Shown here: one piece after another, positions 1-9,256 of the stretch | Layout: each line of letters opens with the position of its first letter | Numbering within the stretch: the first letter of the stretch is position 1 | Assembly: GCF_002104995.1 (NCBI RefSeq) | Contig: NW_024468329.1 | Span: 1 to 39,422, forward strand | DNA: 39,422 bases | Reading direction: 5' to 3' | Source of the DNA: Linderina pennispora | Lineage: Eukaryota; Kickxellomycota; Kickxellomycetes; Kickxellales; Kickxellaceae | Position numbers and translations under genes: made by a program | The notes under the pieces: model-generated | The model's database searches: none | Seen by the model: the letters and a program-made list of their open reading frames with translations, nothing else | What the model was told of the DNA's origin: nothing

Positions 1-427
1 TTGGGATGTAATCTAGGGTGAGGTGCAAATATGATGTCAGCATTTGCTAGTGATTGGCAAACAGAGCAAGACGAATGCCGCTCAGTACCACTTTCTGGTA
101 CTCTGAAAGCCATCGTCGATCATCGTGCCACATTCATTTTTCAGTTTGACAGCCTTTCAGCAAAATGGACATTTTGTATTTCGCGTGGGGTTTCCACAAC
201 AATATTCGCATGAGCCGCCACTCTGCTGTGTTCGTGGGTTCTTCGACTAAAGGAGGTGGTTGCCAAAAAAAAAAAAGAAGAAAGAGTACAGTTTGAAATG
301 TGATCGTTCTCTTTGGCGGTGTCGGCTTTCTGCAGAAAACCGCGGGCTCGAAAATCATGGTTCTTCTTGAATTTCTCGTCGCCGTTATGTAAAAGGCGGG
401 GCGACATGTCTTTTAATGTCCTCTTTT
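1..427. other. left edge without recognisable gene
   Basis: I see no convincing coding region here. Short open frames on both strands have no family resemblance and read through a poly-A run near 267-280, so they are probably chance frames. The stretch is downstream of the minus-strand thioredoxin-like ORF and may hold its 3' end. Confidence 0.5.
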
Positions 428-646
428 TTACACATTCCTATTCCATTTCTCCTCTCCTGTGGACGGCGCCAACTGGCTAACGTAGAGGACTTTTATGTCC
501 TTGTATATATGTGATAGCTGAATAAATAGCTTTCCATATTCCCTGCACTTGACGCTCTTGTTGTCGGTAAAGAAGATTGCGAGCTTGCCATTATCGTCAA
601 GCAGTTCCTCGTACTCATCGATGTCTTCGACTACGTGGATGGGCAT
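428..646 (-). CDS. short thioredoxin-like protein lacking the CxxC pair
   Basis: The 72-residue frame begins MPIHVVEDIDEYEELL and follows the first half of a thioredoxin fold: strand, helix, a strand GKLAIFF, then the position where WCGPC is normally found, a helix ending in LSHIYKD, and the strand IKVLYV. At the active site I read SVKC, so the first (nucleophilic) cysteine is replaced by serine and only the second remains. Thioredoxins are usually about 105 residues; the last third, with the cis-proline loop, is absent. It is therefore either a truncated relic or a small non-catalytic relative. I found no continuation in the other minus frames. The family call rests on pattern resemblance only. 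Confidence 0.45.
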   Translation of the reverse strand: MPIHVVEDIDEYEELLDDNGKLAIFFTDNKSVKCREYGKLFIQLSHIYKDIKVLYVSQLAPSTGEEKWNRNV

Positions 647-1325
647 TGTATTGGATGTGACCCAAGTGTGCTAGTTGGGTGGAAAATAAGCAAAAACTTC
701 AATGAAAGATGAAATGCTGTAAACGTTAGAGCTACAGCAATATTTATATTAACTTTAGACGACGCGGATGTCGGTGACAACATCAGATGGATACGGAATC
801 ACAACATAGCGAGACACATCAGCGGTATGTGATATCCATCAGATGACCTAGCAGAGATAAATATGTAGACTAGGAATATTCATACTTGCAGACATGGCAG
901 GCAATTGTCGCTGATACCTCGGAGAAAAGATATTGATGACAATCATACAGGCTATTTTAGTAGTCGCCCAGACCATATAGACTAACGTGACCTAACCTGG
1001 GAATGTGAATAGGGCAAAACGAGCCGAAAATGGTCTACGATACAAGGTTTCAAACGGTATACAACAAATCATAATCAAAGGGACATACGCATCCAGCGCA
1101 CAAACTGCCCTGTAATGCGCTAGCAGATGGCACAGCCTTCCACTTTGCATTCTCAAATACAGACAATGGAGGCGGTTGTTATTATACTGGACGCCACCTT
1201 CAATTGTGACCTTTAGCTCTCCCGGCCGCGACTTCCCCAATCTAGCTTTAGCCCAAGGTCATCAAAAACACACTGGCTCTTCTTGCTCCGCATTTCCTAG
1301 TTTGAACTACACTATTCTTCCACTT
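647..1325. other. intergenic region upstream of the OPT transporter
   Basis: About 680 bases separate two divergent starts. The stretch is AT-richer than the genes and has no frame I would defend. An upstream ATG at 1176 is in frame with the transporter, but the 50 residues it adds have no transporter character. I see no clear TATA box next to 1326. Confidence 0.5.
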
Positions 1326-3500
1326 ATGAGTACACAGGGGTCCGACGATGAGAGTAAGGTTGAGCACGAGGCACCAGAGGCATCTGGCAAAGGCACTAGG
1401 GAAGACGAAGATTCGCCATACGAAATCGTGCGTATATCCGTACCAAACAAGGACGATCCGAGAACACCCTCATTGACATTTCGGATGTGGCTACTTGGCA
1501 CTATATTCTGCTGTGCCATGTCATTTATCAACCAGTTTTACTGGTTCCGCGATAACCAGCTGACGCTGACAGCACCCGTGGTTCAGATTTTATCGTTTCC
1601 ATTGGGCTACATACTGGCAAGGATTCTGCCCACACGCCAGTTTCAGACATTTGGGTTTGAGTGGACATTGAACCCCGGCCCATTCAACGTCAAGGAGCAT
1701 ACGCTGCTGACGATACTGGCTTCCGCCTGCGCAGAAACATCTTATTCAATGGATGTCGTTGTCATCAAGAAGGTGATGTTCAAGAGCGATCTTGGGTTTG
1801 GGAGAAGTTACCTGCTCCTAATCACCTCGCAGCTGCTCGGATATAGCTTTGCCGGGTTTGCACGCAAGCTGCTCGTCTACCCTGCTGCCATGCTGTGGCC
1901 ACAGGTTCTAGTTACAGCGACATTGTTTCGCACACTCCACGAGCATACAAAATGGGGCCGGTGGTCTCGCACGCGTATATTTTGGCTTGCCTTTCTTGCG
2001 AGCCTGAGTTGGTATTTCGTTCCAGGATACCTGTTCACAATTCTATCGGCGCTTCCGGTTCTGTGCATTGCAGGCAAAAGCAACGTAATTTTGCAGCAGC
2101 TCGGCGATACCAGCAACGGCCTGGGAATCTTGAACTTGACCCTGGACTGGAGTACTGTCGCGAGTTATATTGGATCGCCGATCGGTTTCCCTTGGGTCAT
2201 GTCATGTAACGTGTTTGCCGGGTTCGTACTGTTCGCTTGGGTTCTAGCCCCAATCGGGTATTACACCAACACGTGGGGTGCAGGCATGTTCCCTATATAC
2301 TCTTCAGCCCTATTCCTCTCCAACGGCACAAAGTACAATATCAGCCAGATCATGACACCGCAGCTGATGCTTGACACTGGAAAGTATGCGCAATACGGGT
2401 CCCTCCGCATGGGCTTCATGTACGTCGCCCAGTATGGAATTGGGTTTGCCGCTATCACTGCGCTGTTTTCGTACATCCTGCTGAATTATGGCAAGGAAAT
2501 CGTCCAGCGTGTGCGACAGTCGCGGTCAATGGACGACGATATACATATGAAGCTGATGCGCCGCTATCCCGAGGTGCCGCTGTGGTATTTTGTGACAATT
2601 TTTGTGTCGATGACAGCACTAGCGGTTGTTGTTTGCGAAGTATTCGGCCTGCTACCGTGGACATGGGTTCTTCTCGCTGTCTGTCTGCCGCTCACGTTCA
2701 CGCTGCCATCAGGCATTGTGCAGGCAATATCAAACAGACATGTGAGAATCAACCTGATCTCGGAATTAATGATCGGCTATGGCCGCCCCGGCGACCCTAT
2801 CGGCAATGCGACGTTCAAAATCTACAGCTACGTGGCGATGTCCCAGGCTCTGAGCCTGATCAGCGACCAGAAGCTGGGCCACTACATGAAGGTGCCTCCC
2901 CGCCACATGTTCTGGGCGCAGATTGTCGGCACCATTATTGCAAGCACGGTGCAACTAGCGACTGCGTATTGGGTAATGCACACGGTCGAGGACTTGTGTA
3001 CACAGGAGGGGTATCCGTGGACATGTCGCAACGCCAATGCGTTCTTTTCGGCTACTATAATTTGGGGCTTGGTCGGTCCAGGACGCATGTTTGGAAATGG
3101 CAGTTCATACAGCCCCATGCTGTATCTGTTTATTGTTGGGATCTTTCTTCCAGTGCCGATATGGTATCTACACAGGAAGTATCCAGGAAGTCTGTGGTCA
3201 AAAACCCATATTCCAGTCATACTGTCTATCATTGGCAGCATGCCACCATTGCCAACAGGCACAGTGGTCAACTGGTACATTGCCGCATTCTTCCTGGTGT
3301 TCCTATGGCGACGGCGACATATTGCCAGCTGGCAGAAATATGCGTTTGCAACATCGGCTGGTCTGGATGCGGGAGTGGCAATTTCGGGAATCCTTATATA
3401 TGCGATTTCACAGAATGTTAGTGCGCCTCGGTGGTATGGCACGACCAAAAACCTGTGCCCTCTTGCCCGAACTGGCGGATATCTCACCCTTCGCACATAA
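1326..3500 (+). CDS. OPT-family oligopeptide transporter
   Basis: The 724-residue product is a proton-coupled oligopeptide transporter of the OPT family, which moves small peptides (in some members glutathione or metal-peptide complexes) across the plasma or vacuolar membrane. An acidic cytosolic tail of about 45 residues is followed by the family's entry motif SPYEIVRISVPNKDDP, then a long series of hydrophobic helices. The hallmark NPGPFNVKEH lies near residue 115. The loop GYGRPGDPIGNATFKIYSY near 480 and the ending NLCPLA are typical of the family, as is the total length. I prefer the ATG at 1326 over the in-frame ATG at 1176 because the acidic N-terminus starts there and the extra residues look untranslated. 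Substrate cannot be told from sequence. Confidence 0.93.
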   Translation: MSTQGSDDESKVEHEAPEASGKGTREDEDSPYEIVRISVPNKDDPRTPSLTFRMWLLGTIFCCAMSFINQFYWFRDNQLTLTAPVVQILSFPLGYILARILPTRQFQTFGFEWTLNPGPFNVKEHTLLTILASACAETSYSMDVVVIKKVMFKSDLGFGRSYLLLITSQLLGYSFAGFARKLLVYPAAMLWPQVLVTATLFRTLHEHTKWGRWSRTRIFWLAFLASLSWYFVPGYLFTILSALPVLCIAGKSNVILQQLGDTSNGLGILNLTLDWSTVASYIGSPIGFPWVMSCNVFAGFVLFAWVLAPIGYYTNTWGAGMFPIYSSALFLSNGTKYNISQIMTPQLMLDTGKYAQYGSLRMGFMYVAQYGIGFAAITALFSYILLNYGKEIVQRVRQSRSMDDDIHMKLMRRYPEVPLWYFVTIFVSMTALAVVVCEVFGLLPWTWVLLAVCLPLTFTLPSGIVQAISNRHVRINLISELMIGYGRPGDPIGNATFKIYSYVAMSQALSLISDQKLGHYMKVPPRHMFWAQIVGTIIASTVQLATAYWVMHTVEDLCTQEGYPWTCRNANAFFSATIIWGLVGPGRMFGNGSSYSPMLYLFIVGIFLPVPIWYLHRKYPGSLWSKTHIPVILSIIGSMPPLPTGTVVNWYIAAFFLVFLWRRRHIASWQKYAFATSAGLDAGVAISGILIYAISQNVSAPRWYGTTKNLCPLARTGGYLTLRT

Positions 3501-3541
3501 CACCATATAGCCTACACTAGTATCTTATTGACGCATTTCAA

Positions 3542-4076
3542 CTAAATACCGTCATCGGAAGCGGATCCACAGTCACCGGAAGCGGATCCACAGTCACTAT
3601 TTGCAAAGTACTCGATTGTATCCAAAAGCTCGACTACCTCGTTCTTGTATGCGAAGATTCGTGGTTTGCTGAATGTGTGGAGTGACAGAGTTGGGGAATG
3701 AAAATACATGATAACCCTGTTGGCATCCATCAGGAGCCCACACCCAACCTTCTCCTTGGCCATTAGTGTCTGAAGATACTCTTCCGCTTGGTTGCTGGCT
3801 TGCTCCATTTCCTGGCCGCTTTTCATCGATTTCTTCGCTACATCAGGCTGCCAGGATGGGCTTCCTGTCCCTGGTGACTACGGCAATGACAGGGGTGTTT
3901 CTCTTAGTTGGCGTGTGAGGCTGCAATTTATATTCGACTCTGATACTGTTGGTTAGCTGTGCGCACCTGGCGAGCCTCTCAACGAATAGAACTATTAAAG
4001 CTCCGCCACGCTGTTCAACTGTATTGGCGATCTCCCTTTTGAGCCGGTCGATATGTTTGGAGACCAGGTATGGCAT
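3542..4076 (-). pseudogene. unrecognised protein family, copy 1 (frameshifted)
   Basis: Two minus-strand frames make one gene. The upstream frame (4076-3843) starts MPYLVSKHIDRLKREI and runs to a TGA after RDRKPILAA. The downstream frame (3826-3542) continues with QAEEYLQTLMAKEK, CGLLMDANRVIMYF and ends in an acidic Cys-Gly-Ser tail. Both halves align with the intact copy at 4534-5016: NTPVIAVVTRD matches NSPVIILVTRN, and CGLLMDAN matches CGFLMDAD. One indel beside the TGA (net minus two or plus one base) would join them. That differs from the minus-one pattern seen in other genes here, so real inactivation is likelier than an assembly slip. Function unknown. Confidence 0.6.
3556..3597. repeat. 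perfect 21-base tandem duplication
   Basis: The 21-base unit beginning cggaagcggatccacagtca occurs twice with no mismatch. It lies in the 3' end of family copy 1 and encodes a repeated seven-residue block (DCGSASG, DCGSASD). Perfect identity suggests a recent slippage duplication. Copy 2 has no equivalent tail. Confidence 0.85.
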
Positions 4077-4533
4077 GTTTACTCAGATACGAAGAAGGAA
4101 GGGACACAACAAGCTAATGGTTACTGTGTATGTTGCACTATAAAAGCACGTTGTCTGAGGGCACTGGTGTGTGCCCTTCAGTTAAACAATGCTTAGAGCA
4201 AGTTCATTTACGGGACTCGACAAGCCTGACTGGGGAGGGCTTTAACAAGTCTTCAACCTCGCATTCGGTGTGAAAAATAATAAAAGAATAGTCTGTAGGT
4301 ATTTGGTGTACCATCTTTCCGATGAGTCAAGACTTTGTATCCCAGCATACATAACCACAAGTGTCCACAATACCTAGGCACAACCTGAAAATAGATGCTG
4401 TTTATGTGACGATTATTATTCTGTTGGTTGAGAGATATGGGAAGGTGCTGCTGTTTTAACAGGCTCTTTGGGTGACTATACATGGCAGCTTTGTTAATAT
4501 TCATAAAAAGGCAAATGTTGATATCACAGGCAC
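4077..4533. other. spacer between family copies 1 and 2
   Basis: About 460 bases, AT-rich, without a credible gene. A TATAAAAG string occurs near 4139 on the plus strand, the wrong orientation for the flanking minus-strand genes. The sequence would hold the 3' end of copy 2 and the promoter of copy 1. Confidence 0.45.
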
Positions 4534-5016
4534 CTATTCTGCATCCGGTCGCACATTGTTGTGTCTAGTGAATCCGTAGAGCAATTCCACAACCTCAAGG
4601 GCTTGAGTGTGATATTGATATGTCTTTAGCTCCACTGCTTCAGCGTACGGCTGAAGGTAAAACAGCGAGTAAAACACGGCCTTGTCGGCATCCATCAAAA
4701 ACCCGCAATCAATATTGTATTTGATGAGCAGCTGCTTCAAGTGGGCTTCAGCCTTAGCCCTGTCCTCACCATCCACCAGACACCAGACTGCCATTACCAA
4801 GTCATCATTGCGCGTCACTAGAATGATGACCGGGCTATTATGGTGAGCAGTGGACAAGGACTGCACGCTGTACTTGAATTCTTTGCTTTTCATGAGTTGG
4901 GAGTGCTTGGCAAATGATTTAGCAAGCTTGGTAATTGAGCTGCGGGTACGCTTCCTAGCTACAAAGGCTATCCTAAAGGCCAGATCATTTTTCTGCATTG
5001 GACTTAGATGCAGCAT
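4534..5016 (-). CDS. unrecognised protein family, copy 2 (intact)
   Basis: The 160-residue product starts MLHLSPMQKNDLAF. The frame extends upstream to 5298, but the extra residues are low-complexity and are not matched in copies 1 and 3, so I use the ATG at 5014-5016. A basic helical N-terminal half leads into a strand NSPVIILVTRN, a second strand VMAVWCLVDG, a helix KAEAHLKQLL and a strand pair CGFLMDADKAVFY, ending in a helix with VVELLYGF. I do not recognise the family. The strand-strand-helix-strand order recalls the core of PD-(D/E)XK nuclease-like folds, with the usual E-x-K place occupied by non-catalytic residues; that is a fold guess only. It is the only copy of three without a lesion. 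Confidence 0.6.
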   Translation of the reverse strand: MLHLSPMQKNDLAFRIAFVARKRTRSSITKLAKSFAKHSQLMKSKEFKYSVQSLSTAHHNSPVIILVTRNDDLVMAVWCLVDGEDRAKAEAHLKQLLIKYNIDCGFLMDADKAVFYSLFYLQPYAEAVELKTYQYHTQALEVVELLYGFTRHNNVRPDAE

Positions 5017-5311
5017 AATAGGGTACCAGATATGGCGATGGATATTGAAGAAAGGAGGCAATGGGGGGTGAGTATGTGGCTTTACTTTACTTAGTGCTGG
5101 AGAGTATATGGTGGCAGATAAAAGTGAATGGTGGTGAATGGAGAGAAGAGGGCTATTTACTAGAAATACTCTGCTCGCGATGCGAGCTCGGCTGCTAGTC
5201 AGCATGGGTTGACACGTCGATAAGGGCATCACGGCGAACCGGTCATTTGAACGTGTCGGATGGTTGTTGGTGCAATGTCGATCATGGACATCTCCCATCT
5301 TGATGGCCTGC
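5017..5311. other. region between copy 2 and the Fanzor 3' end, with hairpins
   Basis: This 295-base stretch is both the 3' flank of the Fanzor gene and the upstream region of copy 2. It holds a perfect 6-base stem with a 3-base loop (GCTCGC 5173-5178 and GCGAGC 5182-5187) and a 7-base inverted repeat (GACACGT 5211-5217 and ACGTGTC 5251-5257, 33 bases between). Fanzor and TnpB genes commonly have their guide RNA at or past the 3' end of the gene, so this is the natural place to look for one. No RNA is demonstrated. Confidence 0.35.
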
Positions 5312-6434
5312 TCAGCGTAGGCGCTTCAGCGCTGGCTCGCTGCTGCTGGCAACAGAATCGCCTGCTGCTGCACGCCTCTTGCGCGGGTTCTTTGTTGCAG
5401 GGGTGGTGCCAGAAGTATCGGCAGCAATGGCCGTAAAGCGACGGAACCGGTCAGGAATACTGCCTGAGTCACAGAGTGACTGGAAAATGAGTCTGAAGTT
5501 TAGAACTGCTGCGAGATCGCGGTTCAAGAGCCGAGACGAATAGGCTCGCCTGTATTGTGCCATGGCCCGCTTACATGACTCACTTGTACAGCGGAGAAGG
5601 CCATGGCACTTCACAGTTGGGTTCTTCGATCTCTGGTAGGGCCGCGGATTGGGAACATGCCGGAATGTCTGCAGTGACTTATCGCAGCAGAACGGGCACA
5701 CCGACGATGTCCGGAATTCGTCGACCAGATAGACTTCAAAGCCATGGTGCTTGAACTTGTCGCGCCATCCCTTGCCACGAATCGGCGCATGGTGCCGGGC
5801 CATCGGCGCACTCCAATTGCCCATGATCAGCACTGGATCTGGACCAAACTTGCTCCGGAGTTTCGCGGCAAGCCTGTGGTCTGCACGGGCCTGGTTCATG
5901 AATGAATCAAGGCGCAGCTTGCGGTGAAGCGGGTACACCTTGGGACTGGTCCCGACACCCGGATGGGCCTTCCGGCGCCTCTGGTGCTGCTTGTTTGACT
6001 TAGTGGGCTGCTACTCTGGTAACCTTCGCACTGTCATCGTGTTGGCATAAAACGGTGCTAGGACACACCGCACAGATGCACGGGCAGTAATGTAGGCACG
6101 GAATCTTGCTGGGCTAAGGGTCCGGCAGCAGTGCTTGGAAAGCTCTGCCTCTGCTCTGCGGACAGCATCTTCTGGGACTTGATCCTTTGTAGCCTGACGA
6201 ATCCTGTCATAGTGGCGCAGCTTGAGCTCCTTATTGCGCTGCTGCTGTGTGTAGCGGTAGAGCATTTTTTCACTCTCTTTCCCATTGCTGCTATTTTCGT
6301 GCATCATGTATAGCAAATCGCCCCGACCCGGATCGATGAATACACAGCGGCCTTTCAGATTCTGCAGCTCTGGCTGTGGGATCTGGTGGATATAGCGACA
6401 GTCAGCTATAGTATTGCCTCTCACAGCACCACCT

Positions 6435-6540
6435 CCTGCAACATCGCCTGTAGCATCGCCTCCCACAGCATCGCCTGTAGCATCGCCTCCTGTAGCATCG
6501 CCTGTAGCATTGCCTCCCGCAGCATTGCCTCCTGCAGCAC
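6435..6540. repeat. 12/15-base minisatellite inside the Fanzor gene
   Basis: Units built on GCATCGCCTGTA (12 bases) and GCATCGCCTCCCACA-like variants (15 bases) alternate about seven times. In the minus-strand frame they encode Gly-Asp-Ala-Thr and Gly-Gly-Asp-Ala blocks. All units are multiples of three, so length changes keep the frame. The array lies between the Ala-rich linker and RuvC-I, likely a flexible, tolerant place in the protein. Confidence 0.8.
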
Positions 6541-7652
6541 CAGCCTTAGGTACCTTGTCTTGTAACAAAATGCATATCGTTACACCATCTGTTGTCGCCA
6601 TTCCGTGGAATTTTCTATCACCATGCGCCTTAAATGGCTTTGATGTTAGATCTGCGACCCAGCCCCATACATCCCACACAGATTGTATGATCCCTTGGAC
6701 CGGGTCGTGTGCACAGACTGGGGGTGCTGGTGCATATGCATTGTTAAGTGCTGCAACAGTGTCTGCTGCTGCCGCCGATGCAGCAGCAAGCGAATCAGCC
6801 GCTACTGCTGCAGTTGCTGCAGTGGCCTCTGTTTCATCTGATGGCATCTTCGCTGCTTCGCGTGCAGCCTTCTTGGCCAATTTTTCGCCCTTTTCTGCTG
6901 CTTTCCTTGCCTCTGTTGCTGCCCTCTTTGCTGCGCTGATCTTAGTAACCTGCTCGCGTTTTTTTTCTCAAAATAAACACCTGCTTGATTACTTGCTTGT
7001 TTAAGCGCACATGGCCTGGGATCCATGATGTCTGCAGAGGCAAGCATTGGGGGGGGGGAGATTTGTCAAGCTGCTCATTCTCGATAAGCTGGCATAGGCG
7101 AATGTATGCACGCAGATGCTTAAGTGGATTTACCTTGGCATCATAGTATCGGCTGTCTTTGGCGAATCAGTACTTGGCACCATAGGCATTAAGGACTGGT
7201 GCCAGCTTGTTGTAGATTGCAAGCATCGGTGGGGTGAGCACACTGAGATCAGGGTGCCTAGAGGCAACTGCCTGGCGGAGCTTCTGTGCAGGCATATAAA
7301 TATACATTTGACATGCATTATTGAACTCAGCCTTAGACACATTGCCCATTGTACTGTGCAGTATGTTTTTGCGGCTGCGAATATCAATCAATTTGGCCAG
7401 AATCCGCTGTAGGCAAGTGCCATAGTGCAACACAATGTTGTTCTTGTATGCTGTTAGCAGCTCGGTGTCAACATATGTCGCTACCTGATTCATTTCACAT
7501 ACGCCATGTAGCTCGATATCGCCATTATGTAATAGATAATCATAAATATGATATCTAACTACATCACCGAAATCTGCGCTCGACAGTTCTGACCTGTCCT
7601 TCCGGTTGACGAAATCCTCGGCAGATATGACAGTCTTCGCCTTCAGGTTGCG

Positions 7653-7670
7653 ATAAATAAATAAATAAAT
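7653..7670. repeat. ATAA tetranucleotide microsatellite
   Basis: Four and a half units of ATAA lie in the N-terminal part of the Fanzor frame, encoding a Tyr-Leu-Phe-Ile-Tyr stretch. A four-base unit would shift the frame on a single-unit change; here the frame stays open through it. Confidence 0.75.
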
Positions 7671-7886
7671 GGAACGAAAAAACCCCTTTTTCACAAATAT
7701 TGCAGGGTCAAAGGCATCATCGTCAGCTAGTTGATGGAGTAATATCCATCGTGCAAGCATGTATGTATGCTCTTTGATGATATTGACGCTGTGTACAAAT
7801 TGCTCTAGGCGGGGCAACATAGAATCACGGAAGCCAATACCACCAAGTGATGTCTTTATGACAGTAGTGCTGCGGGTAATATCCAT

Positions 7887-8538
7887 TTGAGAAGTTCAAT
7901 AGGCAAGTAAGAAGAGAAATGATGCTGTTCAGTTTTGCTGTATTGCGTGTGCATAGCATTAAGAACTTTTTATTAAAGATTTTCTGGCTTGCATGGTTCT
8001 TGGGGCCCTTAGCACTGATATAGTCTCTTGAATCAGTCTATACATACTGGGTCCGTTGTGACCCAAATACTACCGCTTACGCATGTTCATAAGACAAATT
8101 AATTTATAAAATAAACCCACAAATATTGCATAACCACCAGAAGAGCTATATGGCCTTATTCAATAGGTGCTCATGAATGAATATCCTAAGGGTGTTGCGC
8201 AGCCGGTGATGACCACCATGATGACGCCATAGAAGTTATCAGGCCGACCGACAATGAGAGCAGCTCTTGCGCTGAACCAATGGAGATATCTAGTGGAGAC
8301 CTATGGCCACTACAATAACAACTTGTCACCCTGGTTTCACCGATAAGGTCAGATGCCGCACAAGATCAAAAGGAGTTTACAGAGCAAGTCACTCAAACCC
8401 GTGTTGAAGCTTAAGAGTTTTTTTAACCAATTTAAAAGGTTCTAGCGGACGGTCGGACGCTTTTTGGACTATATAATCTTATATATAGGTAAAGATAAAA
8501 AGATAAAGATGATAAGCATGGTGTCGCTTTGAAGCTCA
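7887..8538. other. intergenic region upstream of the Fanzor gene
   Basis: About 650 AT-rich bases without a credible gene. A 6-base perfect inverted repeat (TGGGTC 8048-8053, GACCCA 8060-8065) could form a small hairpin. If the Fanzor belongs to a transposon, its left-hand boundary should be here, but I could not identify terminal inverted repeats shared with 5017-5311. Confidence 0.45.
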
Positions 8539-9033
8539 TTAGTTTGAATCAAGAGATTGCTGCGGATAATCAGCTTCGAACGTGTGCAGACTCTGGATGG
8601 CTTCGCCCACTTCGATATAGTCACCGCACATGTCGAATGTCATGCCTTTGCTGATATATGTGGCATGGCCAATCTGCTCCTGCTGGTACAAAGCTGCTTC
8701 GCTAGGGTCCATGATTATGCCGCATGGGCAATCTCGGCTGGCCATCATCTCATTCAAAGACACTTGCGTGGCGACGAACCCACCGCAGCCGTCGAGGCAC
8801 CAGACTACCAGGCTCTAAATGCCACTATAGATACGAACAACAGCATACTCGTGGGCCTCGGGGGCTGGGAGGTCGAATGGCGTCAATAATCTGTATCCTC
8901 TCGTGAGGGTGAACCTGGCCTGATCAAGCAAGTGGCGAATAACCTTCCAGAGAGGGAAGCTGTTCCTTTCTCTAGTCACCTCTCTGGCTTGCTGTTCAAA
9001 CTTTCTCAGTGCGGCGATGCCAGGAAAGACCAT
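8539..9033 (-). pseudogene. unrecognised protein family, copy 3 (one premature stop)
   Basis: One continuous minus frame from an ATG at 9031-9033 (MVFPGIAALRKFEQQAREV) to the stop at 8539, broken only by a TAG just after RIYSGI. Reading past it gives SLVVWCLDG, matching the VMAVWCLVDG of copy 2, then CGIIMDPSEAALY, matching CGFLMDADKAVFY. Spacing from the start to the Trp-Cys pair is similar to copy 1. The three copies are strongly diverged, so the duplication is old, while a single stop suggests late inactivation or a read-through/sequencing question. All copies share the minus strand. Function unknown. Confidence 0.6.
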
Positions 9034-9256
9034 GGCAGAGATGCCGAAAGCAGACTTCGATTGTGCAGAAAAGTGGAGAGACAGAGTTGGAGTGGCCAAA
9101 ATAAAACATGCAAGCTAGGATGTTTGGGTGTGTCTAATATCATCTAGCTCCAGCGAGGCTGGACAGCCATCATACTTGGTCCATATATACCACCGAGCCC
9201 ATGGGCTAACAGTCTGCGACTCGCAAATAACCAAATTCGATTTAAACATGAAAAAT

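Larger units (their letters stand above)
5312..7886 (-). pseudogene. Fanzor-type (eukaryotic TnpB-like) RNA-guided nuclease, disrupted
   Basis: Fanzors are eukaryotic TnpB relatives that cut DNA at sites set by a guide RNA. The N-terminal part (7886-7167) starts MDITRSTTVIKTSL and is helical, as in Fanzor 1 proteins. RuvC-I appears as FIDPGRGDLL (Asp codon 6332-6334). Further on are MGNWSAPM, VDEFRTSSVCPFC with the first zinc-ribbon cysteine pair, LRCTSESC with the second, and NRDLAAVLN with the RuvC-III Asp. The glutamate of VDEF may be the relocated catalytic residue reported for Fanzors. Four lesions interrupt it: TGA at 7167-7169, one missing base in a C10 run (7049-7058), one missing base in an A8 run (about 6959-6966), and TAG at 6011-6013. 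Allowing one base in each run gives 859 codons in one frame, with only the two stops left. An Ala/Gly/Asp-rich insert precedes RuvC-I. No partner transposase is visible. Confidence 0.85.

Noticed and set aside
3840-7170. TGA read as tryptophan (recoding)
   Set aside because: The copy 1 TGA is explained by one indel, other genes use TGA as a normal stop (the 16967 peptide and the Fanzor end), and tryptophan is TGG throughout.
5312-8100. Terminal inverted repeats of a Fanzor-carrying transposon
   Set aside because: I compared both flanks by eye and found only short local hairpins, with no shared inverted ends or clear target duplication.
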